From: Actinomadura sp. NBRC 104412
GTDB taxonomy: Bacteria; Actinomycetota; Actinomycetes; Streptosporangiales; Streptosporangiaceae
Length of the DNA stretch: 64,000 nucleotides
Direction: 5' to 3'
Assembly (NCBI RefSeq): GCF_030269515.1
Contig: NZ_BSTM01000026.1
Location: 1-64,000, forward strand
The translations under genes and the position numbers were made by a program. Under the pieces are notes generated by a model, which ran no database searches, was not told where the DNA came from, and was given only the letters and a program-made list of their open reading frames with translations. Positions within the stretch are counted from its first letter, which is position 1; every line of letters starts with the position of its first letter. This document shows positions 49,530 through 57,834 of the stretch, in pieces.

Positions 49530-50405
49530 TCAGTCCTTATCGTCGGAGAAGCCCGCGAAGTAGGTGGCGGCCATGTCCTCGTCGCCGTGTCCCTGCGCGA
49601 TGGCGCGGCGGAAGCGCTCACCGGCCGCGTCGATCATGTCCACGCGGATCCCGGCCGAACGGGCGGCCTCGCCGATGAGACGGGTGTCCTTCTCCGCGTT
49701 GCGCAGGGCGAAGCTGGGCTCGAAGTCGCCGTCCTGGATCGCCTTCATCTTCAGTTGCAGGTACGCGCTGTCCATCGGCCCGCCAGAGACCACCTCGGCG
49801 AACCGCGTAGCGTCCAGTCCCAGGCCCTTCACCAGCGCGAGCGCCTCGGCCACGATCGTCGTGAGCGCGATCCCGTAGCCGACCGTGGCCATCTTCAGCC
49901 GGGTGCCGTTGCCCTGCGCGCCGTCCTCGCCCACCCAGAGCGTCTTGCCGCCGAGCACCTCGAACACCGGCGCGAGCGCCTCCCGCGCCTCCTCCGGACC
50001 GGCCGCGAGGATCACCAGCTTGCCCTGCTCGGCGGGCTGCTTGGTGCCCTGGACCGGCGCGTCCACGAAGAGCAGCCCGTGCTCGGCCGCCAGCGCCGTC
50101 AGCGGTTCCAGCGCCGCCACGCCGACCGTGCTCATCTGGGCCCAGACCTGCCCGGAACGCAACGCGGGCGCGGCATCGCGCATCGCCGCCAGGACGGCGT
50201 CGCCGTCCAGCAGCATCGTGATGACGACGTCGGCGCCCTCGACGGCGCCGGCGGGGGAGTCGGTCACGGTGGCGCCGTCCTTGGCCAGCGGTTCCGCGCG
50301 GGACCGCGTCCTGTTCCAGACCCGCACGTCGAACCCGTGCCGCAGCAGGTTGCGTGCCATCGCCGTTCCCATGATCCCCGTGCCGAGCAGCGCGATGGTG
50401 GCCAT
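49530..50405 (-). CDS. NAD(P)-dependent beta-hydroxyacid dehydrogenase-like protein
   Basis: 291 residues. A Rossmann motif GTGIMGTAMARNLLRHG starts the protein, the 3-hydroxyisobutyrate-dehydrogenase-like segment VDAPVQGTKQPAEQGKLVIL follows, and the conserved Lys lies in NGTRLKMATVGYG. The remaining half is helical. This family reduces or oxidises short beta-hydroxy acids, glyoxylate/succinic semialdehyde, or imines. An imine reductase-like or 3-hydroxyisobutyrate dehydrogenase-like annotation would both fit; the sequence does not fix the substrate. Confidence 0.8.
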   Translation of the reverse strand: MATIALLGTGIMGTAMARNLLRHGFDVRVWNRTRSRAEPLAKDGATVTDSPAGAVEGADVVITMLLDGDAVLAAMRDAAPALRSGQVWAQMSTVGVAALEPLTALAAEHGLLFVDAPVQGTKQPAEQGKLVILAAGPEEAREALAPVFEVLGGKTLWVGEDGAQGNGTRLKMATVGYGIALTTIVAEALALVKGLGLDATRFAEVVSGGPMDSAYLQLKMKAIQDGDFEPSFALRNAEKDTRLIGEAARSAGIRVDMIDAAGERFRRAIAQGHGDEDMAATYFAGFSDDKD

Positions 50406-50506
50406 GATCGCGTCCTTTCTGGAATGAACAGTCCAAATGCCCCGGGCGACGCTACTCCTTTGCCCGCACGTCAGCAAGGCAATCAGGAACCGGTGGGCGG
50501 CCGGCC

Positions 50507-51601
50507 TCAGCCGTAGGCGGGGCTGCCGCCCGGCGTCTCCACCGGGACGTCGGTGTACGGGGCCGCGAAGACGTCGAGCGTCAGCTCGAGATGGTCGGAC
50601 CACCAGCCCACCAGGGCCGCGTCGGCCCCCGATGTCCCGGGGCGGCCCTCCTCACCCAGGTACCGGTGACGCAGAGGGGCCACATCGCACAGCCGCTCCC
50701 ACCACTCCCGGTGCACGGCGGCCTGGATCTGCCCGGCGTCCAAGGGGAACGCCGAACGGTGGCCCCGCACGAACGACGTCACGCGGTCGAGGTCGAGCCC
50801 GCGTTCGTCGTCGCAGGCGAACAGCCACGCCGCGGCGCGGACGACCTCGCCCGCGACCGGTCCGGTCGTCATCGACCCCCAGCCCAGCACCGCCGTCACG
50901 TTCCCCGCCCCGCCGTAACGCAGGTTGCCCTCGTGGAACGCCCCGTGCAGGTGACCGACCGTGCTGACATCGGTCTCCGGCGGCTGGTGATCGGCCAGCT
51001 CCGCGAGCAGCGCACGCCGTTCCAGCAGGCGCCGCTCGGTGAGCGCGGCGAAGTCGTTGCCCCGCCCGTCCCGAGGAAGGGTGGCGAGCATCCCGTCGAT
51101 CGCGGACATCGCGTCGCACGCGCGCGGCGTGGGAACCAGCAGGCTCTGCTGGACGGGTGAGGTCAGGCTGTCCATCGCCGCGTGCAGCTCGCCGAGCAGC
51201 GCGCCCAGCCGCTCGCACTGCCCGAACGTCAGCTCCAGCCCGCCGCGCCGCCGTCCCGTCACCCACGGGTAGAGCGCGAAGAGACGCCCCTGCGCGGTGA
51301 CGATCGTCCGTCCACCGCGCACGGCGCTGATGGGCGCGAGCACCGGCAGACCCGTGGCGTCCAACGCGGCCGTGACCGTGTGCTCGAACAGGACCCTGCG
51401 GCGCTCGGCCGCCGCGTACTCCTTGAGAAGATACGACCCGGCCTCGGAGTCCACCCGCCACCGGTGCCGCGCGATCGGTCGCGGCGGCGCCGCATCGGCG
51501 ATCCCCCAGCGCTTCAGCAGTCGCGGCGGCGGCTCGTCGTCGCCAGTGCCCTGTGACGTCGGCACGTCAGCACCCCGGTGGCTTCGAGTGGTCGAACGCA
51601 T
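50507..51601 (-). CDS. Aminoglycoside-phosphotransferase-fold pseudokinase
   Basis: 364 residues from the ATG at 51601. The APH/choline-kinase fold is clear: Lys60 in SYLLKEYAAAERRR, hinge-like LFALYPWVTGRRRG, and the catalytic-loop region HLHGAFHEGNLRYGG at 217-231. But the expected catalytic Asp of HGDxxxxN is Ala221, and the metal-binding Asp of the usual DW motif is Gly240 (AVLGWGS). With both acidic residues missing the protein is probably not an active kinase. It may bind nucleotide or a metabolite, or be a degraded resistance-type enzyme. Confidence 0.78.
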   Translation of the reverse strand: MRSTTRSHRGADVPTSQGTGDDEPPPRLLKRWGIADAAPPRPIARHRWRVDSEAGSYLLKEYAAAERRRVLFEHTVTAALDATGLPVLAPISAVRGGRTIVTAQGRLFALYPWVTGRRRGGLELTFGQCERLGALLGELHAAMDSLTSPVQQSLLVPTPRACDAMSAIDGMLATLPRDGRGNDFAALTERRLLERRALLAELADHQPPETDVSTVGHLHGAFHEGNLRYGGAGNVTAVLGWGSMTTGPVAGEVVRAAAWLFACDDERGLDLDRVTSFVRGHRSAFPLDAGQIQAAVHREWWERLCDVAPLRHRYLGEEGRPGTSGADAALVGWWSDHLELTLDVFAAPYTDVPVETPGGSPAYG

Positions 51602-51689
51602 GTTCCCCCCGAACGCTACACGCCCCCACCCGCAACGGGAAGGTGAATCCACACGATCCTCCTGTGGGCGGTTCCCCGGGCCAACGAAA

Positions 51690-51715
51690 CGGGGCCACCC
51701 CTGGAGGTGGCCCCG
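51690..51715 (-). terminator. Terminator of the nitroreductase-like gene
   Basis: cggggccacc and ggtggccccg form a perfect 10-bp stem with a 6-base loop, 13 bases after the stop of the gene at 51728 on the minus strand. Confidence 0.75.
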
Positions 51716-51727
51716 CGTTCGGGCGTA

Positions 51728-52141
51728 TCAGACGCGCTCCAGGATCACGACGGGGATCTCACGGCTCGTCTTCGTCTGGTACTCGTCGTAAGCCGGCCAG
51801 GTCGCCGTCATCTTCTTCCAGAGCGCCGGCTTCTCGTCCGGGCCCGCGGTGCGCGCACGCGCGGTGAACTTCTCCCCGTGGATCTGCACCTGGACCTCCG
51901 GGTTGGCCACCAGGTTCTTGTACCAGTCGGGATGCTCCGGGCTGCCGCCCCGGGACGCCACCACGATGGGGTTGCCGTTGTCCTCCTGGTAGATCAGCGG
52001 CGTGGTGTAGGACTTGCCGGTGCGTCGCCCGGTCGTCGTGAGCAGCAGAACCGTGGTGCCCCGCCAGTCGTGCCCCACCGCTCCGTCCGTCGCCTGGTAA
52101 CGCTCGACGTGCTCCTGCCCGAACAGCGTGTCTGTCATCAT
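51728..52141 (-). CDS. Deazaflavin (F420)-dependent nitroreductase-family protein
   Basis: 137 residues of the Ddn/FDOR family. Landmarks are LLLTTTGRRTGKSYTTPLIY (cofactor phosphate loop), VVASRGGSPEHPDWYKNLVA and VQIHGEKFTARART. Family members use reduced F420 to reduce nitro compounds, quinones or enones. Two adjacent ATG codons at 52141 and 52138 are alternative starts. The organism very likely makes F420, since an LLM-type F420 enzyme lies nearby at 53180. Confidence 0.85.
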   Translation of the reverse strand: MMTDTLFGQEHVERYQATDGAVGHDWRGTTVLLLTTTGRRTGKSYTTPLIYQEDNGNPIVVASRGGSPEHPDWYKNLVANPEVQVQIHGEKFTARARTAGPDEKPALWKKMTATWPAYDEYQTKTSREIPVVILERV

Positions 52142-52302
52142 TTTCCTTCATCTTCTCCGGGGGATGGGGGCGGGACGCCCCCTGCGGAACAACCTTGGAC
52201 CGCCGGGCACTCTTCCCTCACGGGGAATGATCAATACCCTGAACCGATGCCGATGACGAACAGGCCGGCCCTCGTATCGCCGCGTCGGACGGAGCGGGCA
52301 CC

Positions 52303-52746
52303 ATGACTCCCGAGGACGTCGCGCGGCGCTGCGCCGAAACGATGAGCGAGCGGGACCAGGTGGCCATCGACCTCGACATGGAGATCGTCGAGGTCGGCCC
52401 GGGCCGGGCCCGCCTGCGCATGCGCGTCACGGACACGATGGTCAACGGCCACGGCCTCGCCCATGGCGGTTACGTGTTCCTGCTCGCCGACTCCGCGTTC
52501 GCGTACGCGTGCAACACCCACGACCGCGTGACCGTCGCGGCGGCCGCCGACATCACCTTCGTGGCCCCCGCCTACGGTGGCGACCTCCTGGAGGCCCTGG
52601 CGACCGAACGCGTCCGCTTCGGCCGCAGCGGCCTCTATGACGTGACCGTCCGACGCATCCCCGACGACGCGGTCATAGCCGAGTTCCGAGGAACAAGCCG
52701 CAGCCGGAACGACCGGCTCCTCACTACCCCTGAACACCCCGCCTGA
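52303..52746 (+). CDS. PaaI-like hotdog thioesterase
   Basis: 147 residues, hotdog fold of the PaaI group: VNGHGLAHGGYVFLLADSAF (active-site region with HGG and Asp) and AAADITFVAPAYGGDLLEAL. PaaI-type thioesterases cleave phenylacetyl-CoA-like products that stall the Paa pathway, but no paa genes are present, so a general hydroxyphenyl- or other acyl-CoA role is equally likely. A decayed piece of a second copy lies just downstream. Confidence 0.8.
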   Translation: MTPEDVARRCAETMSERDQVAIDLDMEIVEVGPGRARLRMRVTDTMVNGHGLAHGGYVFLLADSAFAYACNTHDRVTVAAAADITFVAPAYGGDLLEALATERVRFGRSGLYDVTVRRIPDDAVIAEFRGTSRSRNDRLLTTPEHPA

Positions 52747-52909
52747 CCGCCGTCCCGATGAGCCGGCCGAGACGGAAAGGGGCGCGCGGTGGCCTCTGCG
52801 GTGTCGCCCTCTGGCGTGTTCCGCGGGACGTGTCGTGGCCAGGACTTGCGACCGTTGGATGCGCGCGAGTGCCACGATGAGCGCCTGAGTCGACCGCGGG
52901 AGGGACGCG

Positions 52910-53010
52910 GGAACCGGCACGCGGTGGCCTTTGTGACGTGCCGGTACGGAGCGTTCTCGACCAGCGCGGTGATCGCGGAGCTTCAGGGGACGAGTCGTAG
53001 TCGGAAGGTG
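52910..53010 (+). pseudogene. Decayed fragment of a PaaI-like gene C-terminus
   Basis: Bases here translate in part to AVIAELQGTSRSRK, nearly the AVIAEFRGTSRSRN found near the end of the intact paaI-like gene at 52670-52715. The surrounding ggcctttgtgacgtg resembles ggcctctatgacgtg of the intact copy with few indels. The two parts lie about 300 bases apart in the same direction. No upstream half is recognisable, so this looks like a remnant of a partial tandem duplication. Confidence 0.5.
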
Positions 53011-53179
53011 CTCGCCGTCTCCTGGTGTGTCGACTGTGGGGATGCGGTACGCGGTAGATGGAATAGAAGGGACGGGGTGGATCTTGAGACGGGCAGGGGG
53101 CGTCAGCGGGCGATCGCCGGGGAATGAGCGCCGGAGCCGCCCGCAGCGTTGCGGTGGCGATCGATAACGGGAGGTAGCG

Positions 53180-54028
53180 ATGGACATCGGGCGGCTGGGA
53201 GTGTGGAGCATCGGTTTGCGTTCCGGCGACCACACGCGCAACGCCGAAGCGGCGGCGGAACTCGAGGAACTCGGGTACACGGCCACGTGGCTGGGCGGCA
53301 GCCCGGGTGTCGAGGACGCGGTTCCGCTGCTGGAGGCGACGTCCCGCATGGTCGTGGCGACCGGGATCCTGAACATCTGGGAGCACGAGCCCGAGGCGGT
53401 CGCGGAGCAGGCGGCGAAGCTCGACCAGGACCACCCCGGACGTTTCGTCCTCGGCCTGGGCGTCGGCCACGCCCCGTTGGTCGGTGACCGGTACGGCCGC
53501 CCCTACGGAAAGATGATCGACTACCTGGACCGCCTGGACGCGGCGGGCTCGCCGGCCGGACGCCGTGTCCTGGCGGCGCTGGGCCCCAAGATGCTCGCGG
53601 CGGCCCGCGACCGTGCCGCCGGAGCCCATCCGTACCTCGTCACCCCGGAGCACACGCGGCGCGCTCGCGAGATCCTCGGATCGGGTCCGCTGCTGGCCCC
53701 GGAGCTCAAGGTCGTCCTCGACCGCGATCTCGACAGCGCCCGCTCGGCGGCGCGCGAGCACCTGGCGATGTATCTGCGCCTCCCCAACTACACCCGAAGC
53801 CTGCTGCGGCTCGGCTTCGGCGAGGACGACCTCGCGGGCACGGGCAGCGACCACCTCGTCGACTCGGTCTTCGCCCTGGGGGACCTGGACGCGGTCGACC
53901 GCCGCCTCACCGAGCATTTCGATGCGGGCGCGGACCAAGTCACGATCCAGGTCATCACCCACAACAGGGACGCGCTCCCGCTGAGCGAGTGGAGGTCACT
54001 GGCGCCCCTGGCGACCGCTCACGCCTGA
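53180..54028 (+). CDS. LLM-class F420-dependent oxidoreductase
   Basis: 282 residues of the luciferase-like monooxygenase superfamily, short F420 group (TIGR03620 type). Segments are LGVWSIGLRSGDHTRNAEAA, RMVVATGILNIWEHEPEAV, DHPGRFVLGLGVGHAPLVGD, and QVITHNRDALPLSEWRSLAP at the end. It should be a TIM-barrel hydride-transfer enzyme using F420. The substrate is unknown. A GGGAGG ribosome site precedes the ATG at 53180. Confidence 0.85.
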   Translation: MDIGRLGVWSIGLRSGDHTRNAEAAAELEELGYTATWLGGSPGVEDAVPLLEATSRMVVATGILNIWEHEPEAVAEQAAKLDQDHPGRFVLGLGVGHAPLVGDRYGRPYGKMIDYLDRLDAAGSPAGRRVLAALGPKMLAAARDRAAGAHPYLVTPEHTRRAREILGSGPLLAPELKVVLDRDLDSARSAAREHLAMYLRLPNYTRSLLRLGFGEDDLAGTGSDHLVDSVFALGDLDAVDRRLTEHFDAGADQVTIQVITHNRDALPLSEWRSLAPLATAHA

Positions 54029-54189
54029 GCCGCACACGTCCACAATTCCGGTACGGGCACTCACCGTGGCGGCTCTGACAGGAAGGACGAGGGCGCCCTC
54101 CGAGCGCCGTCAAGTCCGTATCCGGCCAGCAGGTACTCGCGACGCTACGGCGACGATGGTCCAGGAAAGGACCAACCGGGCGGCACGGA

Positions 54190-55098
54190 TCAGATCTCGT
54201 CCATGATCTGCTTCAGGAACGGCACCGTGTCGTCCGGCCGGGTGGCCGCGATGCACAGGTTGTTCATGGTCCGCATGTAGATGTCGACGTCGGTGGGCTT
54301 GTCCAGGTACAGCGCGCTGGTGAGCTGCTCCATGTAGACGACGTCCGACAGGCCGGGCTCGGAGAACCGCAGGATGGTGAACGGCCCGCCCACCGCGACC
54401 TGCTCCACCGCGCCGAACGGGACGATCTGCAGCGTCACGTTCGGCATCGAGGTCATGTCGATCAGATGCTGGATCTGGTCGCGCATCACCTCTCGTCCCC
54501 CGAGGGGACGGCGCAGCACCGCCTCGTCCAGTACCGCCCACAGGGTCGGCGCGGACGGCTCGGAGAACCGCTCCTGCCGGGTCATGCGCAGCCTGACGCG
54601 GCGCTCCACTTCGTCATCGGACGCCTCGGCCTCGGCGTATCCCAGCCGCACGACCGCGCGAGCGTAGTCCTCGGTCTGCATCAGCCCGGGCACGAACTGC
54701 ACCTCGAACGTCCGCAGCAGCGTCGCGGCGCCCTCCAGCCCCAGATAGGTCTCGAACCAACCGGGCAGCACGTCGCCATAACGGTGCCACCAGCCGGGAG
54801 TGTTCGCCTCCCTGGCCAGCTCCAGCAGCGAGTCCCGCTCCACCGGGTCGTCGACGCCGTACAGGGTCAGCAGGTCGGCGACGTCCCGCTCCTTGAACCC
54901 GACCCGGCCGAGCTCCATCCGGCTGATCTTCGAGTGGGAGCCGCGGATCTCGTAACCCGCCTCCTCGGTGGACAGCCCGCTCTTCTCGCGCAGCCGCCGC
55001 AGATGAGCGCCCAGCAGGATGCGCAGGACGGTCGGCCCGCCTCGGGGCGGGTAGCTCACGAGCCGGTCGTCGACCGATCCGTTCACGGTCGGCGGCAT
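54190..55098 (-). CDS. XRE regulator with DUF5753 domain
   Basis: 302 residues from the ATG at 55098. The helix-turn-helix is LRILLGAHLRRLREKSGLST through RGSHSKISRMELGRVGFK, followed by the DUF5753 domain (GWWHRYGDVLPGWFETYLGL, FEVQFVPGLMQTEDYARAV, RMTRQERF, LQIVPFGAVEQVAVGGPFTI). These regulators are abundant in spore-forming actinomycetes and are usually paired with a small DUF397 gene. No DUF397 frame follows here, so this copy appears orphaned. Confidence 0.85.
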   Translation of the reverse strand: MPPTVNGSVDDRLVSYPPRGGPTVLRILLGAHLRRLREKSGLSTEEAGYEIRGSHSKISRMELGRVGFKERDVADLLTLYGVDDPVERDSLLELAREANTPGWWHRYGDVLPGWFETYLGLEGAATLLRTFEVQFVPGLMQTEDYARAVVRLGYAEAEASDDEVERRVRLRMTRQERFSEPSAPTLWAVLDEAVLRRPLGGREVMRDQIQHLIDMTSMPNVTLQIVPFGAVEQVAVGGPFTILRFSEPGLSDVVYMEQLTSALYLDKPTDVDIYMRTMNNLCIAATRPDDTVPFLKQIMDEI

Positions 55099-55772
55099 CG
55101 GCGCAGCTGAATCCTGGGGCAAGGCGTCACCAGCCAGTCGAAGGGACCGTTCGCACGACCGAACGGCACCGCACCATGCTAGAGGATGGATGCCCCTATT
55201 TGGGAAGACTGAAAATCCCGCTCTCGTCAGGAGCGGGCAACTGTGGTAAAGGCGGCCGATCACACGCAGTGACGGGAGCGCGTGTGTGATGTTGCTGATC
55301 ATTCTACGGGGACCTGTGTGACTGCGCAGGCAGTTTTCCCTCACTACCGCGCATGCCGTGCCCGTCTGGGACGCGTGATGAAGCTCTCCCCCGGCACGCG
55401 AACGATCGGAACCGCAACGGGAGTTTCCTATTAAGGACAAAGAGGGCAACCTATCCGGCCGGCGACCGCAGGCCGCACCCGCAGCGCCACAGCCACCGCG
55501 GGTGTTGCGCAGGTTCGCGGTACACACGGGGCGCGGTGCATATGGTGCTACCGGCATATGCCGTGCTCACAGTGCTGTGGTATATGCGGTGCCCGCGGCG
55601 CTCGCGGTGTAGCAGGGCGCTGTGTTGCAGCGGTATCCGCAGCGTGCGGTGCCCGTGGTGGGCGCGGTGTGGGATGTGCGCGGCTCGCGCAGCTCTGCGG
55701 CTCGCGCAAGCGCCGGGTGCGCTCGACCGGATGGTGGCCCTCTGGTGATCAGTACGCGGACCTGGGGGAATC
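55099..55772. other. Intergenic region with low-complexity GCGGTGC motifs
   Basis: 674 bases. The part near the regulator is AT-richer than the surroundings and should contain its promoter. Bases 55550-55740 repeat variants of gcggtgcccg and gcggctcgcgc, without a perfect period. Frames in this stretch lack family features. A DUF397 gene on the plus strand was looked for and not found. Confidence 0.4.
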
Positions 55773-56090
55773 ATGCCTTCGACCACCAAGGAACTGCCGA
55801 AAGTCCGTTACCTCACCTCCGGCCGGGTCACCGATGCCGAACTCGCGGCCGCCGAGGGAGCCCTCCGCAGCGCACTGGCAGGCGTGTCCGGTCGAATCGG
55901 CTCGGTCGCCCTGACCCTCAGCGTGGTCGCCGACGAGACGCTGCCCCGCCCGGCCCTGGCCCAAGCCGTCGTCGAGATCGACGGCCGCCGGCTGCGCGCC
56001 CAGGCCGCCGCCCCGACCCTGCCCGAGGCCATCGGGCTTCTGCGCGACCGCTTGGCCGTCCGCGCATCGTCCTTCCGCCAGGTCGGCTGA
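55773..56090 (+). CDS. Small HPF/RaiA-like protein
   Basis: 105 residues with a beta-alpha-beta-beta-beta-alpha pattern typical of the ribosome hibernation factor N-domain: VRYLTSGRVTDAELAAAEGA, a middle strand SVALTLSVVADE, LAQAVVEIDGRRLRAQAAAP and a final helix AIGLLRDRLAVRA. HPF-like proteins bind the 30S decoding region in stationary phase. The long HPF of actinobacteria has an extra C-terminal domain that is missing here. A non-ribosomal use of the fold is possible. Confidence 0.5.
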   Translation: MPSTTKELPKVRYLTSGRVTDAELAAAEGALRSALAGVSGRIGSVALTLSVVADETLPRPALAQAVVEIDGRRLRAQAAAPTLPEAIGLLRDRLAVRASSFRQVG

Positions 56091-56157
56091 CCGCCCGCCG
56101 GCCACGGCCGTCGCCCGCCTGTGCCCGTCCGCGCGTGAAGGGGCGCCGCCCCGATCC

Positions 56158-56181
56158 CAGGGCGGCCCGAAGGCCGCCCTG
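56158..56181. terminator. Terminator hairpin between convergent genes
   Basis: cagggcggcc and ggccgccctg make a perfect 10-bp stem with loop cgaa, between the HPF-like gene and the convergent ABC permease gene. Confidence 0.75.
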
Positions 56182-56203
56182 TCGATGGAAAGGGGCGGCC
56201 GCT

Positions 56204-56989
56204 TCAAGCGTCCCGTCGCTGTATGACAGACGACGCCAGCCACAACGGCAACACCGCGTAGGCCACCATCAACGCCGCCGCCGCGGCCGGAGGGAGCAGG
56301 TCGCCATAGACGCTCGATGTGTTGGATCCGTGACCGGCGATCTGCCCAGGCAACGCATCGGGAACGAACGCAGCGATGCGCTTGCCCCACGGATCAGGCA
56401 GAAGGCCCAAAAGCATCGGCAGCGGATACCACGGAACGACGATGCTGACGATCGCGGCGGCGGTCGAGCGCAACAGCACCGCCAGCCCCACGCCGAGTAG
56501 TGCGTACACGGTGATCAGCCCGGCTCGGGCGAGCAACTCGGGCAGCTCGTGCGCGATCGCCGTCCGGTGGCCGGCGATGGGACGGTCGCCGACCACGAGC
56601 CTGGTCCCGAACAGGGTCAGGAAGGTGATCGCGAGCCCTGCCGCCAGCGAGACCGCGCCGACCACGCCCGCCTTGGCCGCCAGGACGGTACGGCGCCCCG
56701 GCATCGCGGCGAAGGTCGTCCGTATCATGCCGGTGCGGTGCTCGGGCGTGACGGCGAGAACCCCCATGATCGCCAGGCACAGTCCGGCGACCCAGCTCGT
56801 CAGGGCCGTGATGTCGCTCAGAGCGAAACGGGCACGGCGTTCGGGCGAGAGCCCGTCCCACAGGGTGACCGCCTGCCACGTCACCAGGACCCCCACGCCC
56901 GTGAACGCCAGCGCTACTCCCAGGACGATGTAGGTGGAGCGCACGGTACGGAGCTTTGCCCATTCCGCGGCCACGGCGTCGAGCATCAC
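56204..56989 (-). CDS. ABC-2 type transporter permease (second)
   Basis: 261 residues, six predicted membrane helices. The start MLDAVAAEWAKLRTVRSTYI is the usual cytoplasmic lead of actinobacterial ABC-2 permeases; later landmarks are GVLAVTPEHRTGMIRTTFAA and GRRTVLAAKAGVVGAVSLAA. The gene overlaps the end of the first permease gene by 4 bases and is last in a minus-strand operon of ATPase plus two permeases. The substrate is probably a drug or lipid-like compound; not readable from sequence. Confidence 0.85.
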   Translation of the reverse strand: MMLDAVAAEWAKLRTVRSTYIVLGVALAFTGVGVLVTWQAVTLWDGLSPERRARFALSDITALTSWVAGLCLAIMGVLAVTPEHRTGMIRTTFAAMPGRRTVLAAKAGVVGAVSLAAGLAITFLTLFGTRLVVGDRPIAGHRTAIAHELPELLARAGLITVYALLGVGLAVLLRSTAAAIVSIVVPWYPLPMLLGLLPDPWGKRIAAFVPDALPGQIAGHGSNTSSVYGDLLPPAAAAALMVAYAVLPLWLASSVIQRRDA

Positions 56990-57834
56990 GAGTCCCTCCG
57001 CACGAAGGAGAAGGCGCCTAGGGCGAGGGCCGTCGCGGCGTACGCGGCCAACACCGCGGTCGCCGCAAGGGGTGAGAGGATCCCCAGATCAACGGTGTCG
57101 CCGGGCGGAGCGGCGATCTGGAAGGGAAGGCTCAGGGGCGATACCGACACCACGACCTCGCCCAAGCGCGAGCCCGGCACCACGCCCCCGAACGTGGGCA
57201 GCACCATCAGTACCCCCACCAGGATCGTGATCGTCCTGGCGGTGGACCGCAGCACGGCTCCCAGGCCACACCCGACCAGAGCGATCACGCCCGCGAGAGA
57301 GCTCAGCGCGACAAGACAGGGGAGCCGGTCGAGCATCGTCCCCTCGAACGCGGGGATCGGCCGGTCACCGACGATCAGCTGTTCGGCGGCGACCGCCACC
57401 GTCAGCGCCACCAGACTCGTCGTCAGGGCCATGACACCGCTCACCGAGACCTTGGCCGCGAACAGCGTGCCGCGCCCGGGAACCGCGGCCAGGCTCGTGC
57501 GGATCGTCCCGGTCGCGTACTCGGAGGTGATCGACAGCGCACCGAGCACGGCGGCGCAGACCGGCAGGGCCGGCAGCAGCGGCTGCTCCGCCGGAGGGGT
57601 ACGCACTGTCGCCCGCTGCTCCGGCGTCAGCCCGTCCCAGTGGCTCGCCACGTACCACGACCAGAGCATGCAGAGCAGCACGGACGCGGCCACCACCGCG
57701 AGAATCCAGAGCGTCGACCTCACAGAGCGCAGCTTGATCCACTCCGCCCCAGCCGCATCCCTCACAATGAGGCCCCGAAGAGCAGGGGTCGGCACACCGC
57801 CGTCCTTGCCCGCTTCCACCTGCATCCGGTTCAC
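56986..57834 (-). CDS. ABC-2 type transporter permease (first)
   Basis: 282 residues from the GTG at 57834, or 279 from the ATG at 57825. Six membrane helices are predicted, with ALSITSEYATGTIRTSLAAV and GRGTLFAAKVSVSGVMALTT matching the blocks of its neighbour, so the two permeases are paralogues and should pair as a heterodimer. The start overlaps the ATPase stop by 4 bases. It forms an export system with the ATPase at 57831. Confidence 0.85.
   Translation of the reverse strand: MNRMQVEAGKDGGVPTPALRGLIVRDAAGAEWIKLRSVRSTLWILAVVAASVLLCMLWSWYVASHWDGLTPEQRATVRTPPAEQPLLPALPVCAAVLGALSITSEYATGTIRTSLAAVPGRGTLFAAKVSVSGVMALTTSLVALTVAVAAEQLIVGDRPIPAFEGTMLDRLPCLVALSSLAGVIALVGCGLGAVLRSTARTITILVGVLMVLPTFGGVVPGSRLGEVVVSVSPLSLPFQIAAPPGDTVDLGILSPLAATAVLAAYAATALALGAFSFVRRDS

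Noticed and set aside
55540..55740. CRISPR-like or iteron array in the GCGGTGC-rich stretch
   Set aside because: Spacing and unit length are irregular and no repeat longer than about 10 bases is exact; it is low-complexity DNA.
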